Shown: in pieces, positions 1 through 12,821 of the stretch
Layout of the letters: each line of letters opens with the position of its first letter
Position numbering within the stretch: the first letter of the stretch is position 1
NCBI RefSeq assembly: GCF_037126465.1
Contig: NC_088206.1
Span: 51,316,841 to 51,380,840, forward strand
Direction of reading: 5' to 3'
Length of the DNA: 64,000 nucleotides
Source of the DNA: Ornithodoros turicata
Taxonomy: Eukaryota > Arthropoda > Arachnida > Ixodida > Argasidae
Made by a program: the position numbers and the translations under genes
Notes under the pieces: generated by a model
Seen by the model: only the letters and a program-made list of their open reading frames with translations
What the model was told of the DNA's origin: nothing
Database searches by the model: none

Positions 1-1969
1 GCAAATTCGAGTGACTTGCTTGCCTCTGGCGAGTCAGAATGAAGGGTGAGGTGTCCCAGCTTAAAGGAACTGTAAAGTAAAATTTGACCCCCCCCCCCCC
101 TGTTTCTGTGTTCTGTGTTTTGTGTGTGACCTGGTAGAGTTTGCCTGTGTGATACCGCACACACAGCCTAAGCACTCAAAGCGGGTCAATTATTACGCAG
201 CATAAATTAGAAAACTTAAATCGAACGGTAGTTTGCACCCCGCAACAGCGATACCTAATAGCGTCCTCGGTAAACTTGCTCCGGAATTGCCCCGAAACCA
301 CAGTGGTGCGTGCGCTCTACACTGGCGGTGCCCTGGGCGGAGGCATTATCGAACATGAAACTGCATTGCACTGGTGGATCTGATGGATACTAGCATGCGC
401 TACCTAGAGATCTGTGCTCGTTGTGGCTCGTAGGCTGCGCGACCCGTAGCGAGAGGCACCTGGCGAGCGGCACCGATCGAATGCCATGCTGACGATGACT
501 GTCTGCTGCTACTTGCACGGCTACATCTGGCTACTTGCCGCTTCCGCCTTCCTCCGTGCTTCCGGCAATCGCGATGCTTCTTGGGATTGCACTCTGGCGC
601 TCGGCCGATTTTCTCGGTGTGGGTTCGGGGCAACTCAGTGCTGCACTGAACGGGTGCACTCCTTTAATCGAGGACGTTCAGTGCGCGCCAGTGCAGTTTA
701 TCGAGGATGGCAAGCCGCACCAGGTCGCACCGGGGCGCACCGGTGCAGTTTATCGAGGACGCTATAAGTAATACACGATGAACTTATGACCGGCTACTAA
801 TCTCCAATAAACACTACTTTTAGAATCACAAGAATTACGGGGACAATTCTTCAAAATACTGTCAGCGCCGTCTGTTTGCTTTCCTCCCAAGCCTATCGCG
901 CTGTGACGGCGTGTATTGCGGCCTTGCGAGGTTTGTGTATGCAAAGAAGTTCATTTCCTGGCGAAATTGAACAAAACTTCCCCTGACAGCGATGCCAGAG
1001 TGGACCAGGATACACCAAGTGTGCTCTTTCGACAAGGGACGTTGTGTACCACAAGATTTCAACGGATAATGCGCGGAAGCGAAAGTGGTTGCAAGCGCTT
1101 CGTCAAGACATTCGTGATCCGCGCCGTATTTGCTCAACCAATTTCTCTGATGAGTCGTACGAAATGGTAGCAGCGGACGGTCGAAAATTCTCAAACGGAC
1201 CGCAGTTCCGGCGTCTGTGACGTCTGACATCTCCTTGTGACGTCTGACGATGCGAACACCAGTGCACACGAGGTATGTACCGATAAACAGGAATAATACA
1301 TATATAGATATAGCTAATTTCAAATTCAGATTGATTTTTGTGATGCCTACGCTGCGTAATGTACCAAACGGAACATCCCCTTTCCATTGGGGAGCCCTGA
1401 ACTCTCGCAGGATAATATAACTATCAGATAAATTGTACGCTATAGGTACTGACCGTATTACTCATTTATATCAACGACACAGGCTTCCATCGTGGCTGAC
1501 AAGAACGTGAAAATCGGAAGTAAAAGTGTGCAAACGGATGATTTACCGTCGACACTTCTCAACCTTTATCCAGTGACGATTTCAGCACCTATTGTCCATA
1601 CACACTCATGCTCACAGGTGGGTCAAGCTCTTGTTTTGTTTAACATTTTAACTTCTGCATTCCTTGACCACCTTGCTGGTGCATGATAGGACAATATCTT
1701 CACCACTGGAGGAATCAGCTCTTGAGTCAACAGTTTTGAATGGTACATATATAGCCTGCTGATACTAGCTCTTCTACTTTGCAGTGTTGTGCCCTCAGAC
1801 CAGAAGAAGTACATCAAATTCAGAACTCCACTATTAGAACTGTTTGAGAAATGCAGGACCTACGGTGCATCGCCACACTTCTCACCGACTGAAACAGACT
1901 GAATCATTCAAATAATTTATTTTACTAAAACACAAGCTTTCGAATAGCTTTCCTTCCTTCGTCAGGTAC

Positions 1970-2011
<42 letters not shown>

Positions 2012-3624
2012 GTACATAAATTTATACTTATGTACAGTAGAGAAAGGGGACAAAGAAGGTGGTGAGGAGAAACTACAATTTCTTGTTAGAAAGGATTGAG
2101 GGTGAAAAAAAAATACAAAAGAAGGCACACAAGCTTTGCGTACTTGAGTCTTGTGTTACAACAATTCTATCTCCAAAAATGACATAAAAGGTAAAAAGAA
2201 CTAGCTTGTAGTTACTTATAGTAAACAATCTCAATATCCGATTGCCATGCTTGGAAATGATTATGGGCCATGTAGTCCACAAGATCTTGTAACACAGGGT
2301 TAAAAAAAAGCTTGAGGCTGCGGTCAAATCCCATGCAGGTGCTGAGCTAAACCCGTGGATGCAGCATACTTGTAACCACCTTTCCAGGTGTAGTTCCAAT
2401 CCTGAGGGAAATACAGAGCTTCTGCTTACCATGTAGATAAGTTAGAGCTTCCGTATACAAATGAGCTGTCATCCAGGAAACAGTGTATACTAACTTCGAG
2501 ATAATTGTCTGAGTCTGACCCGGCACGCTATCAACATCTGTGACAGCCGTTACAGACCATGTTTCGATATAAAGAGCATAGGAAAGACACTTAGTCATAG
2601 CCATATTATCGTTTCTTGGCAGAGGATGCAGATCATCTCCTGACGAAACACCGACAACTTGCAAATGTGTGAGCTACAATGAAACCGTAGCGGTCTGCAG
2701 AAGCCCTGAGCCCGCACCAATGACTGCAATTGGACTGGTATGAGGGAAAACATGGGAAATTTATAATGAGAAATTGAGAAAGGATTACGAAGATGGATGT
2801 GCACAGAAAACGTCTAAAGTTTTTCTTCACATGCTTGTGGAGTCAATGATAGGAATGCCTCTGAAGAGAAGCCTCTGTTGAAGACATTGGCATGTCCCCA
2901 CATGAGGCCTTCTTATATTGATGAAGTCATGAACTCGTAATGTTTGATAGGCAAGGTGACAGCCTATGTTCTCTTCGAGATTATGGACTGGAACGAGTTT
3001 GTAATAAACACCTGTGCATTGAAAAGAAGAAAACAAAAAGCATGAATTCATTGCGTTACTGGTTGGTAGGAGATTAAGCACTTGCAAATTGATATGGACA
3101 CAGTATGGGGATGTCCCACTTCCTTGTTTGTTGGTTTACTGCTATAACTCGTATGTTCATCCATAAAAACAGTGATCAATAAAGCAATTTCCATTTGGTG
3201 TTTGAAGAATGTATTTTACTGTGTAGTGGCTGTCTGGTTACTGCACAAAGTATATCGCAGACCTCTATTGTGCATGAAAGGGATACTGTGTGATCAAGCA
3301 GTGTTCGCGACCAAACCAGCCAGTGTACCAGGGTACCTCTGTCAAGATGGCAGGAGTTCGATGCTGCCCACAAGCACCTGAAAAAAAAAAGTGAGAGCTT
3401 CACCTCTGTGAAAATGAATAAACACATGGTCAGACATGGATCATACACATGGTCAGACAGCACCTACTGCATCACACGTCAAAAAAGCAAAAACCTTTGT
3501 ATGCTTCAGAAGGAAAGTTTTCCCTTATGGCATGTGCAGCACATGCTTCGAGGACTTTTCTGCAGTGCTCTCCTAATGGTCCCCAGAGTCACCTGGTAAA
3601 CTCTTTCCGTATTCACCAACTTCC
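1..3624. other. Region without a recognisable gene
   Basis: Both strands were read and no protein family was recognised; the open frames are short and look random. It contains a cytosine homopolymer near 88-101. A motif reading tgcagtttatcgagga occurs twice between about 690 and 765, suggesting a small degenerate tandem duplication. An (AC)n microsatellite is listed separately. Nothing supports an exon with confidence. Confidence 0.5.
1973..2008. repeat. (AC)18 microsatellite
   Basis: An uninterrupted AC dinucleotide run of about 36 bases is directly visible. Open frames across it are artefacts of the repeat. Confidence 0.97.
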
Positions 3625-4014
3625 TTAAAGGTGTTGTGACAGCTGGTTTCCAGCTTTCCCAGATAAATACGAAAAACTATTCTGTCACCCGACATCATCC
3701 CATATTCACGTTTTCAGGTCCATGACGTGAGCAGGTACGGAGAAAAACGGCCCCGAAGAAGCGACATTGGTGACGTCACACAGGAGCAGCAAGGGAAGAC
3801 GCGCGTCTCCCAAGCCAAATGGGAGAGAGGGGTCCGTGAGGTCACACCGTGGGTCGTCGTTTTTGGCTGCGCCTATTTTCCGAACCAATCTAGCGAGAGG
3901 AAAAAATATTTTTTTCACGGTGTTCTCATAATCAGTACGATGCATATACGAGGGTGGTTCCATAAGTTTCCGGCCCGACCAACTTTTAATAGTCATAGAG
4001 ACGAGACAAGTGTA

Positions 4015-4838
4015 TCACTTTTCGACATAGTCACCCTTAACTTCGATGCACTTTTGACACCTTTCAACCAGCATTCTTATACCCTTGAAAAAATAGTCCG
4101 AAGTTTTGTCCGCAAAATGCTGGAAAACTGCCTCTTGCGCCTCACTATTGTTTTGAAATCTCCGTCCTCTGAGATCCCTCTTCAAGTTTGAGAACAGGAA
4201 GTAGTCACTCGGTGCAAGTCTGGACTGTAGGGTGGGTGGTGGATTTCTCCGAAGCCGCACTCCTTCAGTGCAGCCCTGGCAACAGAAGCCGTGTGGACAG
4301 GGACATTGTCCTGGAGCAACCGGACACCTCGACTCAACCTGCCGCTGCTCTTTTCCTTGATGGCGTCTCGCAGTCGGTGCAGGAGTGAAGCATAATAAGT
4401 CGCATTCACTGTGGTGTTCCTCTCTTTGAAGTTGATGAGGAGGATCCCGTGACAATCTCAAAATATTGTTGCCATGATCTTCTTTGTGGATTGTGTGACC
4501 TTGGCTTTTCTTAGGGGTGCTTCTCCTGGTTTGCGCCATTCTATCGACTCCATTTTCGAAAGGGGATCATAGGAGAGCACCATAGTCTTATCCCCTGTGG
4601 CAATTGACTTCAATATTTCTTATTCGTTCTCTTGACAGAGCTCCAAAAACTCTTTGGCACAGACGACGCGCTGTTGCTTTTGAACTGACGGGAGAAGTCG
4701 TGGCACCCATCTCGCACTGACCTTTTTCATGTGAAGGCCCTCGCCGATGATGCGAAAAACGGTTGTTTTGGAAAGCCCCAGCCTTTCTGAGATTTCCTTC
4801 ACCTTCAGACGCCTGTCGCTCAGCACTTCCTCCTCGAC
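4015..4838 (-). pseudogene. mariner transposase, central and C-terminal part
   Basis: Continues the protein of 7565-7789 across the inserted element. The first block (4838-4620) reads VEEEVLSDRRLKVKEISERL, the second helix-turn-helix of mariner transposases. The catalytic core is in another frame (4409-4182) with LLQDNVPVHTA. The carboxyl block is in a third frame (4194-4015) with LAPSDYFLFSNLKRDLRGRR, where the D of SDY is the expected third catalytic residue. At least two frameshifts separate the blocks, so no functional transposase can be made. Confidence 0.9.
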
Positions 4839-5945
4839 AACCCAGGTGGAAAATATTTGCAAGTGGAACCACTTGCAAGTTGTTTATGAAACAAATACCC
4901 CTTTGAGAAACCACTTGGAAATTGACCACTTTAAAATCCACTTGGAAGCCGTTCCACTTTGGAAACCACTTGGTAGTGGTTCCACTTCGGAAACCACTTA
5001 CATATCGTTTTCCACTTTGGGACCTATTTGCAAATGGTTCCACTTGCAGAACCACTTGCTATGAGAGTCCACTTCAGTTTCCAGCTTACACTCTACGCCC
5101 AGTAACGGTTACGTACCACACGAACATCAGGTATATTATCTTCTTCTTTCTATGATTCAAGAGGTACGGCTAACGTGATAAAATATTTAGTACCGCGCAC
5201 ATACCGTTTCGTGCATGAGGTGCACATGCGATACGGTGCGCCTTCGTCACGTACGAACGAGACCAGACAAACGTCAAACATTGTCAGTTCTCATTTCATG
5301 CTTCCAACCTGACATGGACAAGGGAATCATGGCGCCAGCGAAGTCCAAACTGAAACAGTCTCACACATTCGCGACGTGCATAAAACACACACACACACAA
5401 TGAGGTATTGAGCAACACACTATTTTATTACAAAAATACATACCTTGAAAGTGGCATCCAGGTTGACACAATAATCGAAAACATCTCGCGCACAGTGTCG
5501 GGAAATGTTTCACACGTATACACATGTTTAAATGTCACATACAAGGTATCGCACAATGGACAGACAATATGACGAGCTGCAGTCCGCGTTTCTTAAGATG
5601 ATCAGGTACGATATGAATCTCGGGACATTTCGAGATCCAATATTGGAAGTGCAGCATGAAGAAAGCCAAATCTGAAATGTTCAAGGAAAAGTTCAGTCAC
5701 ATATTAGTCATGTTCGAACTGCAAGTTGGCCCACTGGCTTACCCTTCCAAGAAGCGAAGTCAACAGAATCGAGACTGAAAGTAGCAGAAGCAGCTCACGA
5801 CGCAGAAATCACATTCTCCTTTGTTCTTCATCCGAGCCATGCGAGCGAGCACCGTGGAACGCCTGTTCTGTTGCAACTTGCAATCGGGTGATATCAGCGG
5901 CGATGGCGGTTTCGTGGCGAGGCGAGGCATTGAGTTTCACCTCCT

Positions 5946-7148
5946 ATCCCCAAGAACACAATGACCTCCTAGGTATGTCCGAGGAAAGTCATCAGCGGAC
6001 AGGAATAACATCCCCAGGACTTCCCTACCATGTCCTCAATTTGTTAGAAATGTGACAAAGTGAGACTCCCCGTCATGTCCTCAGGACCTCCTATGGGAGC
6101 TACCAAATGACGCGGCTAGTACAGTTCTGGGAGCAAGCAAATACCTTAGTGAATTATTTATTGTGGGAAGTGAGGGCACATTTGCAGCACCCAGTCAGCG
6201 TGTGTGTGTTTTTTATATATTTTCAACCTCGGTCACCAGCTACCATTCGTGGTTTCTCATCTGTATTTCGTTCAGCGTATTTCTCATCACAAACAATGAG
6301 TGTCACAGTTTAAAAGGCAAAAAAAAAGAGAGATACATAAAAGGCCCCTAGGTCACTAAAACCTGCGAAACCACTTAGAAAGGCATATGATGCAGCAGCA
6401 TTTCCTTTCTAAGACAGAACAGATACAAGTTATTGCTTGTCTTCCGAACTTCAGCAGATTCGGGAGTCCTCTTCGCATGTCAGTCAAAACAAAGGGTGAG
6501 GTATCTAAGTTTAACTTGATTTCGCACATAACCAACAATGAAGTGAGAAATTCCTTGGAGTATTAAATCGCTATCAAGGTAGTGTCCGTGTTTCTTACTG
6601 CTTTGGTTTGTTGCATGCATAGTAAGTGAAGCTTGAGCAGTGAAACGCTATTATTTTACGTCTCTTCGGAAATAAAAGGCTCCGCGCAACCTCCTGCCAG
6701 GGACCCTCTGCGGACACTCATGCAACAAGACCGCAGTGAAAGGTCTAGCAAACTGTGTTTTAGTGCACGTCAAACGCTGCACATGGACGGATTCCTTTAA
6801 AATCCGACAATCAGTATTTGCGCCCCTATATCTCTTTTTATTTTATATTTTTGTTCGTTTTTTTTAATTTATGCATGAGCACTCCTTCTTTGATTGTATT
6901 GGGTAATGAGAAATAAATCGGGAAGTTGATTACTGGCTAGCAGGTATTAAAATGCACAACGCAGTATTAAAATAATTTACTTCTCCTGTGCTTGTCCTTC
7001 GGTTGACGACCGCAGGATGTACGCAAATGACAATCACTGGAAGCTCCTATGATGACAGCCTGTGGACCTCCTCCGTTCATCCCATCACGGACGAGGACGT
7101 GATGACACTTTGAGGACATCCTGAGGACCGCGTGTGCTCTTGGGGATA
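5946..7148. mobile_element. Possible 1.2-kb nested foldback element
   Basis: Inverted ends TATCCCCAAGAACACA (left) and TATCCCCAAGAGCACA (read inward from the right), followed on both sides by imperfect inverted copies of a GTCCTCAGGA-like motif. It would be the innermost level of the stack at 3.6-8.0 kb. A clear target duplication was not found, so the exact boundaries are uncertain. Confidence 0.5.
6536..6650 (+). repeat. Dispersed repeat, partner of 40319-40440
   Basis: A stretch containing cttggagtattaa and gtaactgctttnggttt-like blocks is shared with 40319-40440 in the same orientation, diverged by many substitutions. It probably belongs to an old repeat family. Confidence 0.6.
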
Positions 7149-7564
7149 TGCGCCTGAAGCACGCTGAACTTGGAATATAATGCTGGGCAGTTTCAGTAGC
7201 TCCATTGTATTGCTCTATCCAACCGACGCAACTTTGAAATCGTTCAAATGATACGCAGACATGGATTGGATTGGATTGCCTTTCCTTTCGTGTTTAGTGT
7301 TCCTCATGTGATACCCCAAGCGGATCCTGTCTAACCCACACTGACTTTCAAAGTGGTTACAGTTTAACCCACAAGGGCTCTGTCTAACCCACTGTGACTT
7401 CCACATTGGCAAGATAATGGTTCCATTTCAAACCACTTTGCTGACCAAGTGGTTCCACCTTAAACCACTTTGCTGACAAAGTGGTTCCACTTTGACTCAC
7501 TTTGTTGTTCAAGTGGTTCCACTATATTCCACTTGGGATTCCACTTTATTTTTTCACCTGGGAA

Positions 7565-7789
7565 GAGACAAATTTTCTTGTGTCACCACTTCCACTGGAC
7601 TACCATCGCGTGGATCATCTTCAATGGACTCTCGCCCCGGTCGAAACTGCTTAGCCCAGTCTTTTACCGTTGTGTACGACGGAGAGGCTTCCCTGTACAC
7701 GTTGTCCAGTCGGGCTTTAATTTCTTTAGGCGAAAGTCTCTCTTTTGTCAAGAATTTTATCACAGCGCGGTGCTCGATTTTTTTTCCAT
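7565..7789 (-). pseudogene. mariner transposase, N-terminal part
   Basis: The ATG is at 7789. After a run of eight adenines (seen as T8 on the plus strand) the frame has slipped relative to the downstream conserved frame, so the first residues and the helix-turn-helix region are out of register. The frame from about 7763 shows FLTKERLSPKEIKARLDNVY and TTVKDWAKQFR, a mariner-type amino-terminal helix-turn-helix. Codons reading ENLSL abut the inserted element at 7562. The rest of the protein resumes at 4838. Confidence 0.85.
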
Positions 7790-8009
7790 TTTAACTGAAG
7801 AGTGCACCCTGGCTGTTTGAAATGCCGCTCTCCAACCGACAAAAGCATGGAGAGGGTTGAGGGTGGTGCTCCGGCCCTCCAACAGATGGCGCCACGCGTC
7901 CTTAATCGCATTTTCAAATTCGCGCACATTTTCTACCTCGTGCCGGAAACTTATGGAACCACCCTCGTATATTATGCTTCAACACATGAGAGAAAGTGTC
8001 GCACCACCT

Positions 8010-10995
8010 TTAAACTATTGGTTTAGTGACGTCGGCTTTAAATCGATCACGTGAGACTTTCGTTCGCCAATCCTGGATCACCACCCCATGCTACCACCTG
8101 CTGCTGTGAAGCCTATGGCAGCGCACATAGCGAGCTTCCTGCACAGCGCATGCGCATTTCACCAGAGTCTGCCAGAATCGGTGGTGGCCGGTAGGCCTAA
8201 TCCCCGGTTCACGAAGAATTTTTCATCAAATTTTGGGTAAGTTTCGATTAGTATAGTTACTAGAAGCGCACAGGAGACGGATTTGATCACAATGGGACGA
8301 ATATTTGCCTCAAATGTTCCATTTCGATCATCCACCCAAGCTACTTAATCTGGTGGTGTAAGCCCCATGCATTTGAATGGGACGTATTTTAAACTAGGGG
8401 AGGGGCTAGTGTAACGTCGGTCTAAGTGCGTTGCAACTACTGTGGCTGTGCTGTGTGTGTTGAAAAAAAAAACTATCGTAGACTGTTGCGGTATGTGATG
8501 TTGCACTAATTCGAAGTTAGCTGGTAAAAATTAAGCAGAATCGTTTTAAATGCACGGTTACTAAATAAAAACGGCGTGACGCTTGACCGGGTGTACGAAA
8601 TGCGGCTGTTGTTTTTAGAAGGCGCTATTGCGAACTTTTGCATGACAAACGTAAAAAGCACCGTCAAAGTGTGGTCAAAGAGAGTGACATCGACATGTGC
8701 CACTGGACAAAATCCATATACCAATCCAAGGGACCGAGAGAGCGTTCGGATGGCCGACCGTCAATGTGCATCTTCAAAAACAAAGCATAAGTATATAGTG
8801 CTGGCGCTTATTATGAGCGTCATCTCCTGTGATACACACTGTTAGCGCCCCCGTCATTGTACAGTAGGAGCGATAACATGCTAGATGATTTTTGCGAGCC
8901 CAGATTGAGAAATTGAGGGGTGTTATCCACTGGCATGCTTATCAACCATCCCAGTATCTATCATCTCTTCGCAGCGTGTCTAATCTCCAGAGACACTTAA
9001 CAGTAAAATAGGACTGATCATAAAGTGCATTAGTGTCTTGCGGCTGCTGTGTGGATACAATCAAGGCATGGAGATACTGCATGTTGTTGCACTACACTGA
9101 ACACGAAATCTGAGCAGATTTTACGTTCAAAGATTATGAAAATACCGGAGCAAAAGCGAAGGAGGCCCTCATTTCCCCTGTATTCACATGCAAGCTTAGA
9201 TGAAACTGATATGTGTGTTTTACTTATTTCAGCATGTTAAATAACATAGTTAAATAGCATAGTTAAATCAGTTATTCAGGTATCGTGTTGCCACTGCTAC
9301 ATTAGAAAACATTCAAAGGGACAGCTGCTTACTTCTATATTGATTTATCATTTGGTAACAGTAGATGTGCTTTTGTAGGGCTGCTTCTGCAAAAGATACT
9401 ACACAGCAATGTGCTAAAGGAGGCTGCAAACCTTTTGGAAGCATCATTACTAGTGCAGGTACATAACCATGACCAATCACTGACAGTTTTTCTGCATTGT
9501 ATAAGCACATATATTCTGGAGATCCTCTCTTGAAAATGTATGCTATTGACTCATTCATCACAATAACTTTGTATTCACGAGCTTCTGATATTCAGATATT
9601 CAGACAATATTCAGACAATAAAGGCTACTTTTTTCATAGAAGCGTGCCCTCTGGATATCCCGCTCAATTAGTTGTCAAGGTCACATGAGAACATAAGTGA
9701 GCAATATCGCACAAGGGGAAAAAAAATCCTTGCTACATTCCACATGCTGATTCCACAAATATATCTGAGGTGTCGTACTGCAGTAGAATTGCACAGGAAT
9801 AAAGGGCAATGTGTACAGAAACTTTGAAGCTCCCTTGCTCTCATTGAACTGCACTTAAAGTTGAAAATTAGATCAACTGCAATTACTGCATATATTACCT
9901 TCCAGATGAATATAACAAAACATGGGCTATAGAATCATCACTAGATAGTATTGACAATTATAAAGGAGTCAGCGGGTTCATGCAACCTCAAAATGGAAAT
10001 GGGATTCTCCCATACTGTAGCATGAGCGCATGGATAAATTGTACATGGCCACGTGACAGTTGTCAACTACTTAAAAGAAAGTTAGCTTGCGTTAACATGG
10101 GTACAGATTTGTCCAGCCAGTGCAGCCGTTTATATCCACACTGAGCACATGAGCACGTGGAAGAACATGCACCCATGTTAACGGTAGCTATCGTTCTTTT
10201 ACGTTATTGACAGCTGCCGTATGGCCGCATAGTTTATTTCTGTGCTCATGTGTTCAGTGTGGACATAGACGTCAGTAGTAAAGCAGGGTAAACAAGCACC
10301 TATATTACACTAGCTGTCCTTCTTTTATGTCGTTGATAGCTGTCATATGGCCACAGATTTTATCCATATGCTCATCTGTTCAGTGTGAATACAGCGCTAA
10401 ACAAAAAAATGGTGTCCCTTTTGTGTCCCTTGAAGCTTAAGGCTTTTTTTTTCAAGCAAAAATGTACGCATGCTGTTCTGCATCATTTTGTGAGCAGGAC
10501 TGTTAAAAATTGCTCGACGCACTGCAGCTTTACACTCGTGTGATCTGTGCACCCTTATGTGTAGCCTCATATCCTGTACAGGTAGATCTTAAGAATCAAA
10601 AACACATTCCTATGGAATCATGCCACATGATTTATCATATACACCTGCATCCACATTGCAATCATGTTTCTATTTATCGCAAATGCCACAATGCCTCTAA
10701 TTGTAGTACGGAAATTTATTGACTGTAACGGCATACAACACACACGAAACACTACCCTCTAATTCGTCTGTGTTGTGCATGTCTTTAACGTGTTCTGAAT
10801 AGCTGAGTTACAAAACAGTGAACCAAACCAATATCCTGCTAATATGCATATATGTAGTACATCACTTTACCTTCAATTATGTTACAACTTGTTCTCCTTG
10901 CAACAGCTCAGGTGCATGTTAAGTGTCCACGGTTTTTGCTGTATGACATGTCCTGTACATTGGTACTCTCATTTCACGCCAGCTTTACTCGTCCT
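8010..10995. other. Region without a recognisable gene
   Basis: No coding family was recognised. The segment 8020-8060, reading ggtttagtgacgtcgg then atcgatcacgtga, reappears in inverted orientation at 39085-39125, so it is part of a dispersed repeat. An inverted repeat at 10043-10233 is listed separately. Confidence 0.5.
10043..10233. repeat. Imperfect inverted repeat (stem about 58 bp)
   Basis: The left arm 10043-10100 (containing cgttaacatgggt) pairs imperfectly with the right arm 10172-10233 (containing acccatgttaacg), with a loop of about 70 bp. A further diverged copy of the right arm, containing gtcatatggccaca, lies at 10318-10360. This looks like a MITE relic. Confidence 0.7.
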
Positions 10996-11022
10996 CATAG
11001 GTGGGCATTTTGGTGAAACCTC

Positions 11023-11380
11023 ACTCGCCCTCACCCTCACGGCCCTCACGGGCTCATGCCCTCACTCGCCCTCACCCTCACCGCCCTCACGGGCTCATGC
11101 CCTCACTCGCCCTCACCCTCACGGCCCTCACGGGCTCATGCCCTCACTCGCCCTCACCCTCACCGCCCTCACGAGCACAGGCCCTCACTCGCCCTCGCCC
11201 TCACGGCCCTCATGGGCATATGCCCTCACTCGCCCTCACCCTCACGGCCCTCACGGGCACATGCCCTCACTCGCCCTCACCCTTACGGCCCTCACAGACA
11301 CATGCCCTCAATCGCCCTAACGAGCACAGGCCCTCACTCATCCTCACCCTCACGGCACTCACAAACGCAAGCCCTGAGTG
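11023..11380 (+). repeat. 41-bp minisatellite, left outer arm
   Basis: The unit begins ACTCGCCCTCACCCTCACGG and repeats about every 41 bases for some eight copies, decaying to the right. Because the unit is not a multiple of three and lacks stops, all plus-strand frames stay open here; those open frames are not genes. The diverged inverse counterpart is at 13900-14190. Confidence 0.95.
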
Positions 11381-11529
11381 TCTTACCCTCATAACTTCTC
11401 CTGTGAGTGCACTCATGAGGTCTGAGGGGCGCCAGGTCTCTGTGAGTAAAGTCACTGGTGAGGCCTGAGGTGTGTGAGGTCAGTATGAGGGCATTCAGAA
11501 ATGAGGTCAAATGACGCATACCAGACGTG

Positions 11530-12812
11530 CGCAGATTAAATTATGAAGGCATTGATGATATGGTTCCAGCGACACAACCACCGGATGTGCACACTTTAAA
11601 GGGCTGGTGTGCACGTATTTAGCAATTTCGTCTACGTCGCGCTGGGCACACAGCAAAGCGTCCTGAGCTGACTGATTAGTTGGTGATATGATTGCAGTGA
11701 CCCAACTACCGAGAGGGTGCACTTTAAAGGGCTGGTGTGCCAGTTTTTAGCAATTTAGTCTATGTCGCGCTGGGAACACAGCAAAGCGTCCTGAGCTGAC
11801 TGATTACTTGGTGAAATGGTTCCAGTGATCGAACTACTGGCAGGGTGCACTTTAAAGGGCTGGTGTGCACGTTTTTACAAATTTAGTCTATGTCGCGCTG
11901 GGAACACAGCAAAGCGTCCTGAGCTGACTGACTACTTGGTGAAATGGTTCCAGTGACCGAACTACCGGCAGGGTGCACTTTAAAGGGCTGGTGTGCACGT
12001 TTTTACAAATTTAGTCTATGTCGCGCTGGGAACACAGCAAAGCGTCCTGAGCTGACTGATTACTTGGTGAAATGGTTCCAGTGACCGAACTACCGGCAGG
12101 GTGCACTTTAAAGGGCTGGTGTGCACGTTTTTACAAATTTAGTCTATGTCGCGCTGGGAACACAGCAAAGCGTCCTGAGCTGACTGATTTCTTGGTGAAA
12201 TGGTTCCAGTGACCGAACTACCGGCAGGGTGCACTTTAAAGGGCTGGTGTGCACGTTTTTACAAATTATGTCGCGCTGGGAACACAGCAAAGCGTCCTGA
12301 GCTGACTGATTACTTGGTGATATGGTTCCAGTGACCGAACTACCGGCAGGGTGCACTTTGAAGGGCTGGTATGCCCGTTTTTAGCAATTTGTCTATGTCG
12401 CACTGGGAACACAGCAAAGCGTCCTGAGCTGACTGATTACTTGGCGATATGGTTCCAGTGACCAAACTACCGGCAGGGTGCACTTTAAAGGGCTGGTGTG
12501 CCCCGTTTTAGCAATTTCGTGTACATCGCGCTGGGAACAGAACAAAGTCTTCAGAGCAGACTGATTACTTCGCGATATGGTTCCAGCGACCCAATAACCG
12601 GCAGGGTGCACTTTGAAGGCGCTGGTGTGCCCGTTTTTATCAATTTCGTCTACGTCGCGCTGGGAACACAGCAAATCGTCCTGAGCCGACTGATTACTTG
12701 GCGATATGGCTCCATCGACCCATATACAGGCAGGGTGCACTTTAAAAAGCTGGTGTGCCCGTTTTTAGCAATTTCGTCTATGTCGCGCTGGGAACACAAC
12801 AAACCCCAGGAC
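11530..12812 (+). repeat. 128-bp satellite, ten copies (left inner arm)
   Basis: The core motif tttaaagggctggtgtgc recurs at about 11596, 11726, 11851, 11979, 12107, 12235, 12358, 12485, 12613 and 12740. Spacing is close to 128 bp. Central copies (11851-12235) are nearly identical, while edge copies are more diverged. That gradient is typical of unequal exchange. Confidence 0.95.
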
Positions 12813-12821
12813 AATTGGCTG

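Larger units (their letters stand above)
4841..7562. mobile_element. 2.7-kb TIR element inside the mariner
   Basis: The ends are inverted: CCCAGGTGGAAAATA on the left, CCCAGGTGAAAAAATA read inward from the right. It is flanked by AA (4839-4840 and 7563-7564). Removing it with one AA restores the mariner transposase frame from LSL into VEEE, which fixes the boundaries. The subterminal regions (4850-5075 and 7340-7550) are arrays of short inverted motifs such as AAGTGGTTCCACTT. No transposase was recognised; it is probably non-autonomous. Superfamily unknown. Confidence 0.8.
3949..7967 (-). mobile_element. mariner element, split by a later insertion
   Basis: The 26-bp terminal inverted repeats are identical at both ends; they begin CGAGGGTGGTTCCATAAG. 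The element is flanked by TA (3947-3948 and 7968-7969), the Tc1/mariner target. The transposase remnant lies on the minus strand, with its amino end near 7789 and its carboxyl end near 4015. The coding sequence is interrupted by a 2.7-kb TIR element at 4841-7562. Without the insert the mariner is about 1.3 kb, the usual size. Confidence 0.93.
3629..8009. mobile_element. TTAA-target DNA transposon (Kolobok-like), non-autonomous
   Basis: The element is bounded by TTAA on both sides (3625-3628 and 8010-8013). Its ends are imperfect inverted repeats: AGGTGTTGTGACA on the left and, read inward from the right, AGGTGGTGCGACA. TTAA target duplication with AGG-starting ends is typical of the Kolobok superfamily; piggyBac also uses TTAA but its ends usually start CC. 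The original element was only about 360 bp (3629-3948 plus 7970-8009), so it is a MITE-sized copy. A mariner later inserted inside it at a TA. No coding sequence belongs to it. Confidence 0.65.

Noticed and set aside
5726..6055. 109-codon open frame in the nested element
   Set aside because: No motif, crosses the inferred end of a nested element, low-complexity Ser/Arg; probably chance.
10844..11468. Three long overlapping open frames on the plus strand
   Set aside because: They run through the 41-bp minisatellite, whose unit lacks stops in any plus-strand frame; the encoded repeats are a by-product.
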